Origin: Shewanella sp. c952
GTDB taxonomy: Bacteria > Pseudomonadota > Gammaproteobacteria > Enterobacterales > Shewanellaceae
Assembly (NCBI RefSeq): GCF_019654975.1
Contig: NZ_BPEW01000043.1
Location: 1 to 35,388, forward strand
DNA: 35,388 nt
Reading direction: 5' to 3'
Numbering within the stretch: the stretch's first letter is position 1; every line of letters begins with the position of its first letter. The translations under genes were made by a program, and so were the position numbers. The notes under the pieces were generated by a model that was given only the letters and a program-made list of their open reading frames with translations, ran no database searches and had not been told where the DNA came from. This document shows, in pieces, positions 8,606 through 17,665 of the stretch.

Positions 8606-9364
8606 TTACAAACGGATACCGCCATCAATCTCAAATACACGACCATTGACATAGTCGTTTTCAATAATAAAGCGTATTGTTGATGCAATCTCTTCTGCTT
8701 GACCTAAACGGCCAACTGGCACCATTTTCTCTAAACGTTCTAATGCTTCTGGTTTCATTGCCGCTGTCATTTCAGTTTCAATCACCCCAGGCGCGACCGC
8801 TGCACTGCGGATATTATGACGAGCAAGCTCTTTAGCCCAACCTACACTCATCGCCGCTACGCCAGCTTTAGAGGCTGAGTAATTTGACTGCCCCATGTTA
8901 CCCGCTTTAGCCAGACTAGAGATGTTTATGATGACGCCCTCTTGACCTGTTTCAATCATCGCCGCTGCCGCTTCACGGCCACATAGGAATGTGCCAGTTA
9001 AGTTTACATTGATCACCGATTGAAATTGGTCGTATGACATACGGTCAATCACCTGCCCCTCTTTTGCTTTGAGCATTAAGCCATCACGCAAAATACCGGC
9101 GTTGTTGATCAGTACATTAACTTGACCAAAATCTTCTTTAATAAACTGAAAACCAGAAAAAACATCTTCTTCGTCGGTAATGTCTAGTGCATAACCTTGA
9201 ACTTCTGTGGTTGCACCAAGGTTGGCACAAGCCTTTTCCAGCTTCTCTTGGTCAACATCGATAAGTGCTAGCTTTGCACCTGCGGCCGCTAAATTTTCCG
9301 CCATTGCGTAACCTAGTCCACCAGCACCGCCAGTAATAACAACTACCTTATCTTTTAAATCCAT
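8606..9364 (-). CDS. Short-chain dehydrogenase, probable 3-hydroxy-2-methylbutyryl-CoA dehydrogenase (IvdG-like)
   Basis: A classical SDR of 252 residues: cofactor motif TGGAGGLG at 11-18, NNAG at 87-90, catalytic Ser149, Tyr162 and Lys166 (YSASK), and C-terminal FEIDGGIRL. Asp36 at the end of beta-2 (ALIDVD) favours NAD over NADP. By sequence alone it could be called FabG-like. As the last gene of an isoleucine/valine operon, its expected job is oxidation of 2-methyl-3-hydroxybutyryl-CoA in the isoleucine branch, feeding the thiolase at the head of the operon. It starts 11 bases after mmsB, so the two are co-transcribed. Confidence 0.85.
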   Translation of the reverse strand: MDLKDKVVVITGGAGGLGYAMAENLAAAGAKLALIDVDQEKLEKACANLGATTEVQGYALDITDEEDVFSGFQFIKEDFGQVNVLINNAGILRDGLMLKAKEGQVIDRMSYDQFQSVINVNLTGTFLCGREAAAAMIETGQEGVIINISSLAKAGNMGQSNYSASKAGVAAMSVGWAKELARHNIRSAAVAPGVIETEMTAAMKPEALERLEKMVPVGRLGQAEEIASTIRFIIENDYVNGRVFEIDGGIRL

Positions 9365-9375
9365 TGAATTACCCT

Positions 9376-10299
9376 TTATTTTTTGTTTGTTGATTGCTCT
9401 GATGAGCTAGGAGCAAACTGCTCAAAAATACTCGAAAAATCTCTTCTACCGTTGCCTTGGCGTGCATGATTCACATAAAGGCTACGCGCTAATGCGCCCA
9501 TTGGCGTGCTTGAATTAGATAACAATGCCGCTTCTTGGCTTAATCCTAAGTCTTTCACCATCAAGTCGACCATAAAGCCACCTTGATAATCGTTGGATGA
9601 CGGTACCGAGTCCATCACTCCTGGACAAGGATTATATTTATCTAGCGTCCAATTACCACCACTACTGACCTTCATGATGTCAGAAAGCACTTTTGGGTCA
9701 AGCCCGTGATCGACGCCCATCTGTAAAGATTCTGACGTTGCTACCATTAATACCGACAACAGCATGTTATTACAGATTTTGGCAACTTGGCCAGCTCCAG
9801 CGCCGCCAGCATGGAAGATATTCGCCCCCATTGCGGTGAGTACGCCTTGTGCTTGCTCAAAGGCGTTATCTGTTCCGCCACAAATAAAGGTCAGTGTGCC
9901 AGCGGCAGCGCCTGCGGTGCCGCCAGAGACTGGCGCATCGATAAATTCGAGGCCTTTATCAGCAGCATGACTTGCCACAAAACGAGCACTGTCTGCATCA
10001 ATAGTCGAGCAATCAATCAACAAGGTACCTGCACCCACCACATCAATAAGGCCTTTGTTATCAGCATCGCCAACATAAAGACTGCGAACGTGCTTGCCCG
10101 CTGGCAACATAGTCACCACAATATCGCTACCCGCAGCAGCACCACAGGCGCTTGTTGCAGTGAGTGCGCCTTGCTCGGCTAACGCTTGCATCGCCGCAGG
10201 AACCAAGTCAAACACTCTAACGGTAAAGCCAGCTTTAATTAGATTAACGGCCATTGGGCCGCCCATGTTTCCTAAACCAATAAATGCAACAGTACTCAT
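9376..10299 (-). CDS. mmsB: 3-hydroxyisobutyrate dehydrogenase
   Basis: Oxidises 3-hydroxyisobutyrate to methylmalonate semialdehyde with NAD in valine degradation. The N-terminal Rossmann motif is GLGNMGGPMAVNL, followed by the substrate-loop motif DAPVSGGTAGA and the helix GAGAGQVAKICNNMLL carrying the catalytic Lys. Length 307 is typical. It lies between the gene making its substrate (3-hydroxyisobutyryl-CoA hydrolase) and the operon's SDR; the enzyme using its product, MmsA, is encoded upstream. The upstream gap holds a palindrome TTTGTACAAA (10341-10350). Confidence 0.93.
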   Translation of the reverse strand: MSTVAFIGLGNMGGPMAVNLIKAGFTVRVFDLVPAAMQALAEQGALTATSACGAAAGSDIVVTMLPAGKHVRSLYVGDADNKGLIDVVGAGTLLIDCSTIDADSARFVASHAADKGLEFIDAPVSGGTAGAAAGTLTFICGGTDNAFEQAQGVLTAMGANIFHAGGAGAGQVAKICNNMLLSVLMVATSESLQMGVDHGLDPKVLSDIMKVSSGGNWTLDKYNPCPGVMDSVPSSNDYQGGFMVDLMVKDLGLSQEAALLSNSSTPMGALARSLYVNHARQGNGRRDFSSIFEQFAPSSSEQSTNKK

Positions 10300-10354
10300 C
10301 TTTTGCTCCTGGGCACTTTTACAAGTGCGTTAATCTTTCCTTTGTACAAATAGT

Positions 10355-11506
10355 TTAGCTTTGTAGCCTTAATGGATGATCATTTTCATCCCAAGGTGAC
10401 TGCATCAATGACACCAACAGTTCATTGGGTACTGAAGCAACGTCTTTATATAGCCAATTTGGATTTCTATCTTTATCGATAAGCAGTGCGCGTACACCTT
10501 CGGCAAAGTCAGCTTTGGCGCAGCAATTAACACTTAAGCCTAACTCAAACTTAAACACTTCAGCCAAGGTCATTTCAGTGCCTAGCTGAGCCTGTTTGTG
10601 TACCAATGCCAAACTGATTGGGCTACCAGCAAGCATCACTTTGCAGGCTTTGGCTAGCCATGGTTGCGCCTCTTTAACGGTGCTATCTAATGAGCCTACT
10701 CGCTGCACAATTGCCGGTAAATCACCGCTCATAAGCTCATCTATCTGCGCTTGATGGACTTGCAGCTGACTCTGCGCTAACGGTGTTTTACAGTCTGCCT
10801 GCATAGCGTCGGTAAGCGCATGCAGTCTTTGATGGTTAATCGCTTTATCGTCTGACCAATCAATAGTTGCCATCGCATCAAATAACAGCGCTTTATCATC
10901 ACGGTTGAGATAGTGGTTACCGATGCCGACATAATGGGCATCAGCGCCATTCATATTGTAGGCGGTCATTCCTAAGAATAAACCCGCTTTACCCGGCATA
11001 CGGTTCAAAAAGTAGCTGCCACCAACATCGGGATATAAGCCGATAGTGACTTCGGGCATCGCAATACGTGAGTGCTCAGTGACGATTCTATGACTTGCGC
11101 CTGCCATCAAACCTAGCCCGCCGCCCATAACGATGCCATCGCCCCAAACCACGACTGGTTTGCCAAAGGTATGGAGTAGGTAATCGAGCTGATACTCTTG
11201 GCTAAAAAACTCGGTGGCTTGGGTGGTGACTTCACCTGGAGTGGCAACTGCAGCGTGATATATCGCTCTCACATCACCGCCAGCGCAAAAAGCCTTTTCT
11301 CCAGCGCCATCTAATACCACTGCGGCAATATTATTGTCACTGCGCCATTGGTTTAATTGATGAGTCAGTGCCTCTACCATCTCAATATTCAAAGCATTTA
11401 ACGCTTTCTCAATATTAAGCGTGGCAACACCTATCAACTTACCTGACACAGTGCCCAAAGTTTGGAACACCACGCTGTTACTTTGCGTATTAGAATTTGT
11501 CGTCAT
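10355..11506 (-). CDS. 3-hydroxyisobutyryl-CoA hydrolase (HIBCH/IvdE-like)
   Basis: A crotonase-fold enzyme that releases CoA from 3-hydroxyisobutyryl-CoA in valine degradation. Visible motifs are FCAGGDVRAIY, the oxyanion region WGDGIVMGGGLGLMAGASHRI and the catalytic stretch MPEVTIGLYPDVGGSYFLNR, which separates HIBCH from ordinary hydratases. The C-terminal extension (about 383 residues in all) also fits HIBCH rather than a 260-residue hydratase. The frame opens upstream at 11521, but the ATG at 11504-11506 overlaps the preceding gene's TAA by one base (TAATG), indicating translational coupling, so I take it as the start. Confidence 0.9.
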   Translation of the reverse strand: MTTNSNTQSNSVVFQTLGTVSGKLIGVATLNIEKALNALNIEMVEALTHQLNQWRSDNNIAAVVLDGAGEKAFCAGGDVRAIYHAAVATPGEVTTQATEFFSQEYQLDYLLHTFGKPVVVWGDGIVMGGGLGLMAGASHRIVTEHSRIAMPEVTIGLYPDVGGSYFLNRMPGKAGLFLGMTAYNMNGADAHYVGIGNHYLNRDDKALLFDAMATIDWSDDKAINHQRLHALTDAMQADCKTPLAQSQLQVHQAQIDELMSGDLPAIVQRVGSLDSTVKEAQPWLAKACKVMLAGSPISLALVHKQAQLGTEMTLAEVFKFELGLSVNCCAKADFAEGVRALLIDKDRNPNWLYKDVASVPNELLVSLMQSPWDENDHPLRLQS

Positions 11507-12279
11507 TAGCCGTTCTTCCAAACTGCTTTGCGCTTATTTAAAAATGCGCTAACACCTTCGGTTTGATCTTCGGTATCAAACAGATCAGCAAACTCAGTAC
11601 GTTCTAGTGGCAACGCCTCAGCGCGCGGCATTGTGCGGCCCGCCTGTACTAAACGTTTACATGCTGCCACGCTGCTCGGGCTTTGGTTTGCTACTTTTTC
11701 CGCAAGCGCCATGGCCGCGTTAAAGCTTTCCCCCGTAGCAACCACCTCTTCAACGAGCCCTATCGCTTCTGCTTTGGCAGCTTTGATTCGCTCACCGCAG
11801 AGGATCATACGTTTGGTCCAACCTTCACCAACCAGTGCCGTTAAGTTTTGTGTACCGCCCGCACAAGGAAGTAGACCAACGGTCGCTTCAGGCAATGCCA
11901 TCTGTGCTTGCTGTTCACAAATACGCAGATCACAGGCTAGTGCGACCTCTAAACCACCGCCCATGGCGTAACCATTAATTGCGGCAATCGATACCCCGCG
12001 AAATGCACTCAAGGTCTCGAACGCTTCCCCAAAGTAACGCGCCATATCTGCAGCGTTACTCTTATCGCCATCGGCAAACAGTTTGAGATCGGCGCCAGCG
12101 GAGAAGAACTTTTCCCCTTCACCTGTAATCACTAACGCATACACGTCTTTGTTGTCGTTGAGTTTAAGTACTTTTGCTTTTAGCTCTTGTAAACTCTGTG
12201 CTGTCCATGTGTTTGCTGGCGGGTTATTCATACTGATAACCGCGGTATGGCCGACAATTTTTTCTAATAACAGTGACAT
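11506..12279 (-). CDS. Enoyl-CoA hydratase (methacrylyl-CoA/tiglyl-CoA hydratase of the Ile/Val pathway)
   Basis: A crotonase family protein of 257 residues. FFSAGADLKLF and NGYAMGGGLEVALACDLRI form the CoA site and oxyanion hole, and LPEATVGLLPCAGGTQNL carries the catalytic Glu. In this operon it should hydrate methacrylyl-CoA (valine) and tiglyl-CoA (isoleucine); the substrate is inferred from context. It overlaps the downstream hydrolase gene by one base and follows the acyl-CoA dehydrogenase gene by 47 bases. Confidence 0.88.
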   Translation of the reverse strand: MSLLLEKIVGHTAVISMNNPPANTWTAQSLQELKAKVLKLNDNKDVYALVITGEGEKFFSAGADLKLFADGDKSNAADMARYFGEAFETLSAFRGVSIAAINGYAMGGGLEVALACDLRICEQQAQMALPEATVGLLPCAGGTQNLTALVGEGWTKRMILCGERIKAAKAEAIGLVEEVVATGESFNAAMALAEKVANQSPSSVAACKRLVQAGRTMPRAEALPLERTEFADLFDTEDQTEGVSAFLNKRKAVWKNG

Positions 12280-12326
12280 GGAAACTCCTTTTAAATAATT
12301 TTATTCGACGATGAAAAGCCTAACGC

Positions 12327-13484
12327 TTACAAAATAGCGCCAGCATTTTCATCCAGTAAACGACGCGAGATAATCAAACGCATAATTTCGTTGGTTCCCT
12401 CTAGGATCTGATGCACTCGAACATCACGTACATGACGCTCTAATGGGTATTCACGAATATAACCGTAACCACCGTGGATCTGCAGCGCAGCGTCACACAC
12501 TTGGAAACCAATATCAGTCGCGAAGCGTTTGGCCATCGCGCAATATGCGGTCGCTTCAGGATCTTGTTGATCCAGTTTAAAGGCAGCCAAACGTACCAGT
12601 TGTCTCGCTGCAACCAGTTCAGTTGCCATATCCGCTAATTTAAACTGCAACGCTTGAAAGGCAGCCAAAGGTTTACCAAACTGCTTACGCTCATTCATGT
12701 ACTCAGTTGCACGCTCTAGTGCAGCTTGAGCGGTACCAATTGAACAGGTGGCAATATTGATCCGCCCGCCATCAAGCCCCTTCATTGCAAAGGTAAAACC
12801 TTGCCCTTCTTCGCCTAGAAGGTTGCTTACTGGTACGCGTACATTGTCAAAGGTGATTTGGCGAGTTGGCTGCGCATTCCAGCCCATCTTGTCTTCCGCT
12901 TTGCCATAACTAACACCATCAGCGTCAGCTGGAATAGCAATTGCCGAGATCCCCTTAGGACCCGCTTCGCCGGTACGACACATCACAACCAGCATTTCGG
13001 TTGCGCCAGCCCCCGAGATAAATACTTTAGAGCCTGAGATCAGGTAATCACCACCATCACGTACCGCTTTAGTTTGCAGTGATGCCGCGTCGCTACCTGC
13101 ACCCGGCTCCGTTAAGCAATACGATGCCAATTTTTCGCCAGTAGTGAGTTGTTCAGACCATTCATCGCGTAATGTTTGCGAGCCAAAGCTAGTGACCATC
13201 CAAGTGGCCATGTTGTGAATGGTTAGCATCGCAGTCGTTGCGGTACAGCCCATCGCTAGTTGCTCAAAAATAATCGACGAGTCGAGACGTGACAGCCCCA
13301 TACCGCCTTCTGATTCTGGCGAATATAGTGAGCAGAACCCTAGCTCACCGGCTTTTTGAATGACATCTTTAGGAAAATGATGCTCTTCATCCCACTTGGC
13401 TGCAAAAGGGGCTAACTCTTCGGTAGAAAACTGCTGTGCAAGATCTGCAAACTGGCGTTGGTCGTCATTCAGATTAAAGTCCAT
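12327..13484 (-). CDS. Acyl-CoA dehydrogenase (isobutyryl-/2-methylbutyryl-CoA type)
   Basis: An FAD-dependent acyl-CoA dehydrogenase of 385 residues. YCLTEPGAGSDAASLQT is the flavin/substrate motif, LGEEGQGFTFAMKGLDGGR is the middle signature, and QILEGTNEIMR near the C-terminus contains the likely catalytic Glu. It resembles isobutyryl-CoA dehydrogenase (ACAD8). In this operon it would desaturate isobutyryl-CoA and 2-methylbutyryl-CoA. Electrons would pass to ETF, not encoded here. It has an AGGAG ribosome site, with a 15-base palindrome just upstream of it. Confidence 0.9.
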   Translation of the reverse strand: MDFNLNDDQRQFADLAQQFSTEELAPFAAKWDEEHHFPKDVIQKAGELGFCSLYSPESEGGMGLSRLDSSIIFEQLAMGCTATTAMLTIHNMATWMVTSFGSQTLRDEWSEQLTTGEKLASYCLTEPGAGSDAASLQTKAVRDGGDYLISGSKVFISGAGATEMLVVMCRTGEAGPKGISAIAIPADADGVSYGKAEDKMGWNAQPTRQITFDNVRVPVSNLLGEEGQGFTFAMKGLDGGRINIATCSIGTAQAALERATEYMNERKQFGKPLAAFQALQFKLADMATELVAARQLVRLAAFKLDQQDPEATAYCAMAKRFATDIGFQVCDAALQIHGGYGYIREYPLERHVRDVRVHQILEGTNEIMRLIISRRLLDENAGAIL

Positions 13485-13497
13485 CTGGGTACTCCTG

Positions 13498-13512
13498 TTG
13501 TACTTGGTACAA
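13498..13512. promoter_or_regulatory. Perfect palindrome TTGTAC-TTG-GTACAA ahead of the acyl-CoA dehydrogenase gene
   Basis: A 15-base inverted repeat ending a few bases before the AGGAG ribosome site. It could be a protein-binding site or a small mRNA hairpin affecting initiation. A shorter related palindrome, TTTGTACAAA, lies at 10341-10350 before mmsB. The function is unproven. Confidence 0.3.
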
Positions 13513-13657
13513 TACTGTCTATTGCCTTTATGATTGCTGCTGCAATATAGGCCAAGGGTCTTTAGCTAGCGGATGGTTGATCTCAGCCGCTGCTGACCTC
13601 TATTCATTATTAAAGGGTTCGTTTTGCTAGGCAGGAAAGCTGCTATCTAAACGAACA

Positions 13658-13680
13658 TTGCCACCTCATTGAGGTGGCAA
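13658..13680 (-). other. Intra-operon hairpin between mmsA and the acyl-CoA dehydrogenase gene
   Basis: A perfect 10-base stem (TTGCCACCTC / GAGGTGGCAA) with a 3-base loop starts 14 bases past the mmsA stop. No T-run follows on the minus strand, so it looks more like an mRNA-stabilising or processing hairpin, or a partial attenuator, than a full terminator. Confidence 0.5.
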
Positions 13681-13693
13681 TTAACTTGTGCTT

Positions 13694-15193
13694 TTACTTA
13701 AGGTCAATGGTCATGTTTGGCGCTGACGCCACAGCGATATCAGACTCAAACCAGCGCGCAGTAATCGTCTTAGTCTCAGTGTAGAAACGCACAGCTTGCT
13801 TTCCATAAGCGTGTTGGTCGCCGTAGAAGCTGCCCTTCCAGCCGGTAAATGAGAAAAACGGTAGTGGCACAGGAATAGGCACGTTAATCCCCACTTGGCC
13901 GACTTCAATTTCATGTTGATATTTACGCGCTGCGGCGCCACTGGCGGTAAAGATTGAAGTACCGTTACCGTATGGGCTGTCGTTAACTATCGCAATAGCA
14001 TCTTCCAGAGTTTCAGCGTTCATACAACACAGTACTGGGCCAAAAATCTCCTCTTTGTAGATACTCATATCTGTAGTGACTTTATCGAACATGGTAGGAC
14101 CTACCCAGTTACCTGACTCATGACCTTCAACGGTGAAGTTTGTGCCATCGAGTAAGCAATCTGCTCCCTCTTCAATACCTTGGGCGATAAGGCCAACCAC
14201 ACGTTGCTTAGCTGCAGGACTAATGACCGGACCGTAAGCGGCATCTTTGTCATCCCAAAGACCGGGCTTAACCTTAGCAATAGCTTCTTTAAGTTCTGGG
14301 ATCCACTCTTTTGCTGCGCCAACAAAGACGGCAACCGAAAGCGCCATACAACGCTGACCTGCCGCACCAACTGATGCGCCAACCAGGTTATTAATCACTT
14401 GCTGCTTGTTAGCATCAGGCATGATCACGCAGTGGTTTTTTGCGCCAGCAAACGCTTGCACACGCTTAAGGTTGTCAGTACCTGTTTTATAGATGTACTG
14501 GCCAACATTCACTGAACCCACAAATGAGATGGCTTTGATGTCAGGGTGACGTAACACAATATCAACCGCTGTCTTATCACCGTGAATTAGCTGCACCACA
14601 CCTTTTGGTGCGCCCGCTTGTTCAAACAGCTCAATGAGTCGTTGCGGCGTCATAGGATCTTGTTCAGACGGCTTAAGAATGAAAGTGTTACCACAAGCAA
14701 TCGCCAGCGGGAACATCCATAGTGGGATCATCGCAGGGAAGTTAAATGGAGTGATACCAGCACACACGCCTAAAGGCTGGGTGTAGCTATAAGTGTCAAT
14801 TGAACGAGCAACGTTTTCAACGGTTTCGCCCATCATCATAGAAGCGATGTTACATGCATGCTCGGCAACTTCGATACCACGCCAAACATCACCTTTTGCA
14901 TCATCGAAGGTTTTACCCGTCTCTTGTGCAAGGATGGTTGCAATCTCGTCGTGATGCTCTTTTAGCAAATGTTGGTACCTAAGCATAACGCGAGCACGCT
15001 CAGAGACAGGTACCTCTTTCCAGCTGCTAAATGCTGTTTTTGCACTGGCAATCGCCGTTTCGACCTCACTTGGAAGTGCTGCATTTACTACTGCTATTGT
15101 TTCGTTATTAGCAGGGTTAGTGACGGCGATCTGCTGCTCGCCATTACCTAGAATCCATTCGCCATCGATGTAGTGCTTAACTTGAGTGGTCAT
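13694..15193 (-). CDS. mmsA: CoA-acylating methylmalonate-semialdehyde dehydrogenase
   Basis: Converts methylmalonate semialdehyde plus CoA and NAD to propionyl-CoA, the last step special to valine. An aldehyde-dehydrogenase fold with TPFNFPAMIPLWMFPLA, the cofactor loop SFVGSVNVGQYIY and the catalytic Cys in GAAGQRCMALS. PIPVPLPFFSFTGWKGSFYG is a signature of the CoA-dependent class. The frame opens at 15214, but the ATG at 15191-15193 has a strong AGGAAG ribosome site and starts MTTQVKHYIDGEW, giving 499 residues, the usual length. It lies 176 bases downstream of the thiolase gene. Confidence 0.94.
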   Translation of the reverse strand: MTTQVKHYIDGEWILGNGEQQIAVTNPANNETIAVVNAALPSEVETAIASAKTAFSSWKEVPVSERARVMLRYQHLLKEHHDEIATILAQETGKTFDDAKGDVWRGIEVAEHACNIASMMMGETVENVARSIDTYSYTQPLGVCAGITPFNFPAMIPLWMFPLAIACGNTFILKPSEQDPMTPQRLIELFEQAGAPKGVVQLIHGDKTAVDIVLRHPDIKAISFVGSVNVGQYIYKTGTDNLKRVQAFAGAKNHCVIMPDANKQQVINNLVGASVGAAGQRCMALSVAVFVGAAKEWIPELKEAIAKVKPGLWDDKDAAYGPVISPAAKQRVVGLIAQGIEEGADCLLDGTNFTVEGHESGNWVGPTMFDKVTTDMSIYKEEIFGPVLCCMNAETLEDAIAIVNDSPYGNGTSIFTASGAAARKYQHEIEVGQVGINVPIPVPLPFFSFTGWKGSFYGDQHAYGKQAVRFYTETKTITARWFESDIAVASAPNMTIDLK

Positions 15194-15369
15194 ATCGCTT
15201 CCTATTTTCATCATCTATCTGGGATAGTGATGAGCAAAATGATGATTTAACTACCGCCTTTATTATTTTGTTTTACAAGCTAGCGCTGGAGTACAAAGCT
15301 AGCTTGCAGGCTGTTAGTTAAATCGAGTCTTGTTGATTACTAATATTCAAACCTTACGTCCAATAGCGC

Positions 15370-16560
15370 TTAAAGCTCAATCGCCATTGCAGTTGCTTCG
15401 CCGCCACCAATACACAGTGACGCCACGCCTTTAGATAGGCCGCGAGCTTTTAGTGCATGGATAAGCGTAACGAGCAAACGTGCGCCAGAGCAGCCAATCG
15501 GATGACCGAGTGCACAAGCGCCGCCATTAACGTTTACTTTTTCGGCATCGAGTCCAAGCTCAGACATTGCCAACATGGTGACCATGGCAAAGGCTTCGTT
15601 GATCTCAAACAGATCAACCTCATCTTTGCTCCAACTTACTTTTTCTAGCAGTTTACTCATCGCACCAACTGGCGCAGTAGTAAACATTGAAGGTTCTTGT
15701 GCATGGGTTGTGTGACCTTTAATAGTGGCCATCACTTCCAATTTAAGCTCGCTCGCCTGTGCACGGGTCATTAGCATTAACGCTGCTGCGCCGTCAGAAA
15801 TAGAGCTAGAGTTAGCCGCTGTAATCGTGCCGTCTTTGGCAAATGCTGCTCGTAGCGTTGGGATTTTATCTGGACGGGCGTTACCTGGCTGTTCATCGGT
15901 ATCAACCACAACATCGCCGCGGCGATTAGCAACTGTTACTGGCGTAATTTCACGACTAAACGCGCCCGTAGCAATAGCTGCGTTAGCCTTTTCTAGCGAA
16001 CTGAGCGCAAAGTCGTCCATTTGCTCACGTGTTAAGTTAAAATTATCGGCTGTGTTTTGTGCAAAAGTGCCCATCGCGCCGCCAGTGTAGGCATCTTCTA
16101 ATCCATCGAGGAACATGTGATCAAGCACTTTGCCATGACCCATGCGCATACCGCCGCGGGCTTTATCTAGTAGGTAAGGCGCTTGGCTCATGTTTTCCAT
16201 ACCGCCTGCAATCACCACATTGGCACTGCCTGCTTTAATTAAATCGTGAGCTAGCATCACGGTTTTCATACCAGAACCACACACTTTATTGACAGTGGTT
16301 GCACCAACCGATAGCGGTAAATCAGCACCTAGAGTCGCTTGTCGCGCTGGCGCTTGACCAAGTCCTGCTGGCAGAACACAACCCATTAGCACTTCGTCAA
16401 CCTGCTCACCCGCTAAGCCACTGTGCAGCATCAGACCTTTAATCGCAGTCGCCGCCAATTTTGGAGAAGCGACGGTTGCAAGTGCTCCTTGGAATCCACC
16501 CATTGGTGTGCGCTTAGCAGCAACAATAACGATATCTTGGTTTGACAGATCTGAACTCAT
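15370..16560 (-). CDS. Acetyl-CoA C-acyltransferase (thiolase; IvdA-like)
   Basis: A 396-residue thiolase. The nucleophilic Cys lies in NKVCGSGMKTV, NEAFAMV is present, and the C-terminal GGACALGHPIGCSGAR carries the catalytic His and second Cys. As first gene of the Ile/Val operon it probably cleaves 2-methylacetoacetyl-CoA to acetyl-CoA and propionyl-CoA. General acetoacetyl-CoA thiolase activity is the alternative. The upstream region carries a LiuR-like operator in a 19-base-spacer promoter. Confidence 0.9.
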   Translation of the reverse strand: MSSDLSNQDIVIVAAKRTPMGGFQGALATVASPKLAATAIKGLMLHSGLAGEQVDEVLMGCVLPAGLGQAPARQATLGADLPLSVGATTVNKVCGSGMKTVMLAHDLIKAGSANVVIAGGMENMSQAPYLLDKARGGMRMGHGKVLDHMFLDGLEDAYTGGAMGTFAQNTADNFNLTREQMDDFALSSLEKANAAIATGAFSREITPVTVANRRGDVVVDTDEQPGNARPDKIPTLRAAFAKDGTITAANSSSISDGAAALMLMTRAQASELKLEVMATIKGHTTHAQEPSMFTTAPVGAMSKLLEKVSWSKDEVDLFEINEAFAMVTMLAMSELGLDAEKVNVNGGACALGHPIGCSGARLLVTLIHALKARGLSKGVASLCIGGGEATAMAIEL

Positions 16561-16717
16561 AAATACTCCAGTAATACTATTAGGCTTATTCTCTGCGAGG
16601 TTTACGCTTAAACTCTATTTTCACACCTGTATTAATAAACATAAGAACAATGACTTAACTAAAGCTTTTCGACTTAAAGTGTATTTGTCATCGGCCTCAC
16701 ATTTTTCAGTGACTAAA

Positions 16718-16733
16718 TGTGATCTCGCTCAAC
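16718..16733. promoter_or_regulatory. CRP-like site
   Basis: TGTGA-TCTCGC-TCAAC, inside a longer symmetry AAATGT...ACATTT (16715-16737), resembles the CRP consensus with one extra A in the right arm. It lies just downstream of the -10 of the proposed operon promoter, so activation from this place would be atypical; it may act on another start or be chance. Confidence 0.3.
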
Positions 16734-16739
16734 ATTTCC

Positions 16740-16770
16740 ACACTGTGACGTTTACGCGAACGTAAAGCAA
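16740..16770 (-). promoter_or_regulatory. LiuR-like (MerR family) operator-promoter of the Ile/Val operon
   Basis: A perfect dyad TTTACG-CGAA-CGTAAA (16751-16766) sits in the spacer of a minus-strand promoter: -35 TTGCTT (16765-16770), 19-base spacer, weak -10 CAGTGT (16740-16745). The long spacer with a central dyad is the MerR-family arrangement. LiuR, a MerR-type regulator, is known to control branched-chain amino acid degradation in gammaproteobacteria with similar TTTACG-type sites. The regulator gene is not in this window. Confidence 0.6.
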
Positions 16771-17263
16771 GCGTTAGCTGGTCAAACATCTACCAAAGTA
16801 TTAGCAGCAGATGTCACTTTGCATTTACAGCGTTAAAATTGAGTGCATCGATTTGGTAATCTTTGCCAAAAAATGCTGCTATCTCAGCCACGAATTCTGA
16901 AATCAGCAAATCATTTACCGCTATGTCGTCCTATCGAAACAGTTAATAGTTGAACCTTTAAATAGAGAAAATGACAGTGGCTAATTGCAAGCAAAAGCAG
17001 ATAAAAGAAGCAATGAAAATGAGTACTAGAAGCGCATAATAAAACGCAAAATAGCTGATATATTTCATACTTTGAGCCAGCTAAATTTTTGCATAACTTT
17101 AAAAGTACAATTTTAAAGAAAATCATCAGCAAACCGCATTAAACCTTAACTATCGCTCACCAACAGCATTTCAAACACCGCGTTATGTACAACTGAGCGT
17201 GCGCTACGATTTTTAATGAGTTATTACATCTTCCCTTAATGTAGTACCAAGATTAAAAAAGCC
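16771..17263. other. Long non-coding stretch before an orphan terminator
   Basis: About 490 bases with no credible protein gene. The only sizeable frame (16911-17132, minus) is rich in Leu, Phe and Cys, with no ribosome site or family resemblance. The stretch ends in a strong terminator, so a small RNA transcribed rightwards is possible. Confidence 0.4.
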
Positions 17264-17302
17264 AAAGCCCAATACAGACCTATAGCTGTATTGGGCTTTT
17301 TT
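17264..17302. terminator. Strong bidirectional terminator with no recognised gene
   Basis: A perfect 14-base stem (AAAGCCCAATACAG / CTGTATTGGGCTTT) with an 8-base loop. It is followed by a T-run on the plus strand and has an A-rich flank on the other side. It is about 360 bases from the next gene and 700 from the previous one. Confidence 0.85.
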
Positions 17303-17665
17303 AGTTATTCAATCGACTACGTTTCACCTTGAAACATCATCCAGCTAGCAAACTATCTCCAAATAGTTTTAACGCCAGCAAACATGAATAACAATCAAGT
17401 TATTGAGACTAACTACAACGAATGACCCAACTAAAGGCTAATTATGTAGATAAAAACATCAAAACCACTAATAAAGCGAATATGTACCAAGATATAAGGT
17501 CAGAAAATACAAATCCTACTCATATGACTATTCTTGGCTCTTAAGCACTATTGCATACAATATCCCTAATATGATATAACATCCTTCGAACGAGGCAGCA
17601 ACAATCCTTTAACAATGGTTTTTGCCGTGTCGAATAACTAGAAATGGATTTATTAAGGGAAGAGT

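Noticed and set aside
16911..17132. 73-codon Leu/Phe/Cys-rich frame, possible membrane peptide
   Set aside because: The composition is what AT-rich non-coding DNA gives, and there is no ribosome site or conserved motif.
17549..17561. ATTGCATACAATA found here and again near 27154-27166, a possible shared operator
   Set aside because: A 13-base match between two places in 35 kb is expected by chance several times, and the two flanks do not agree.
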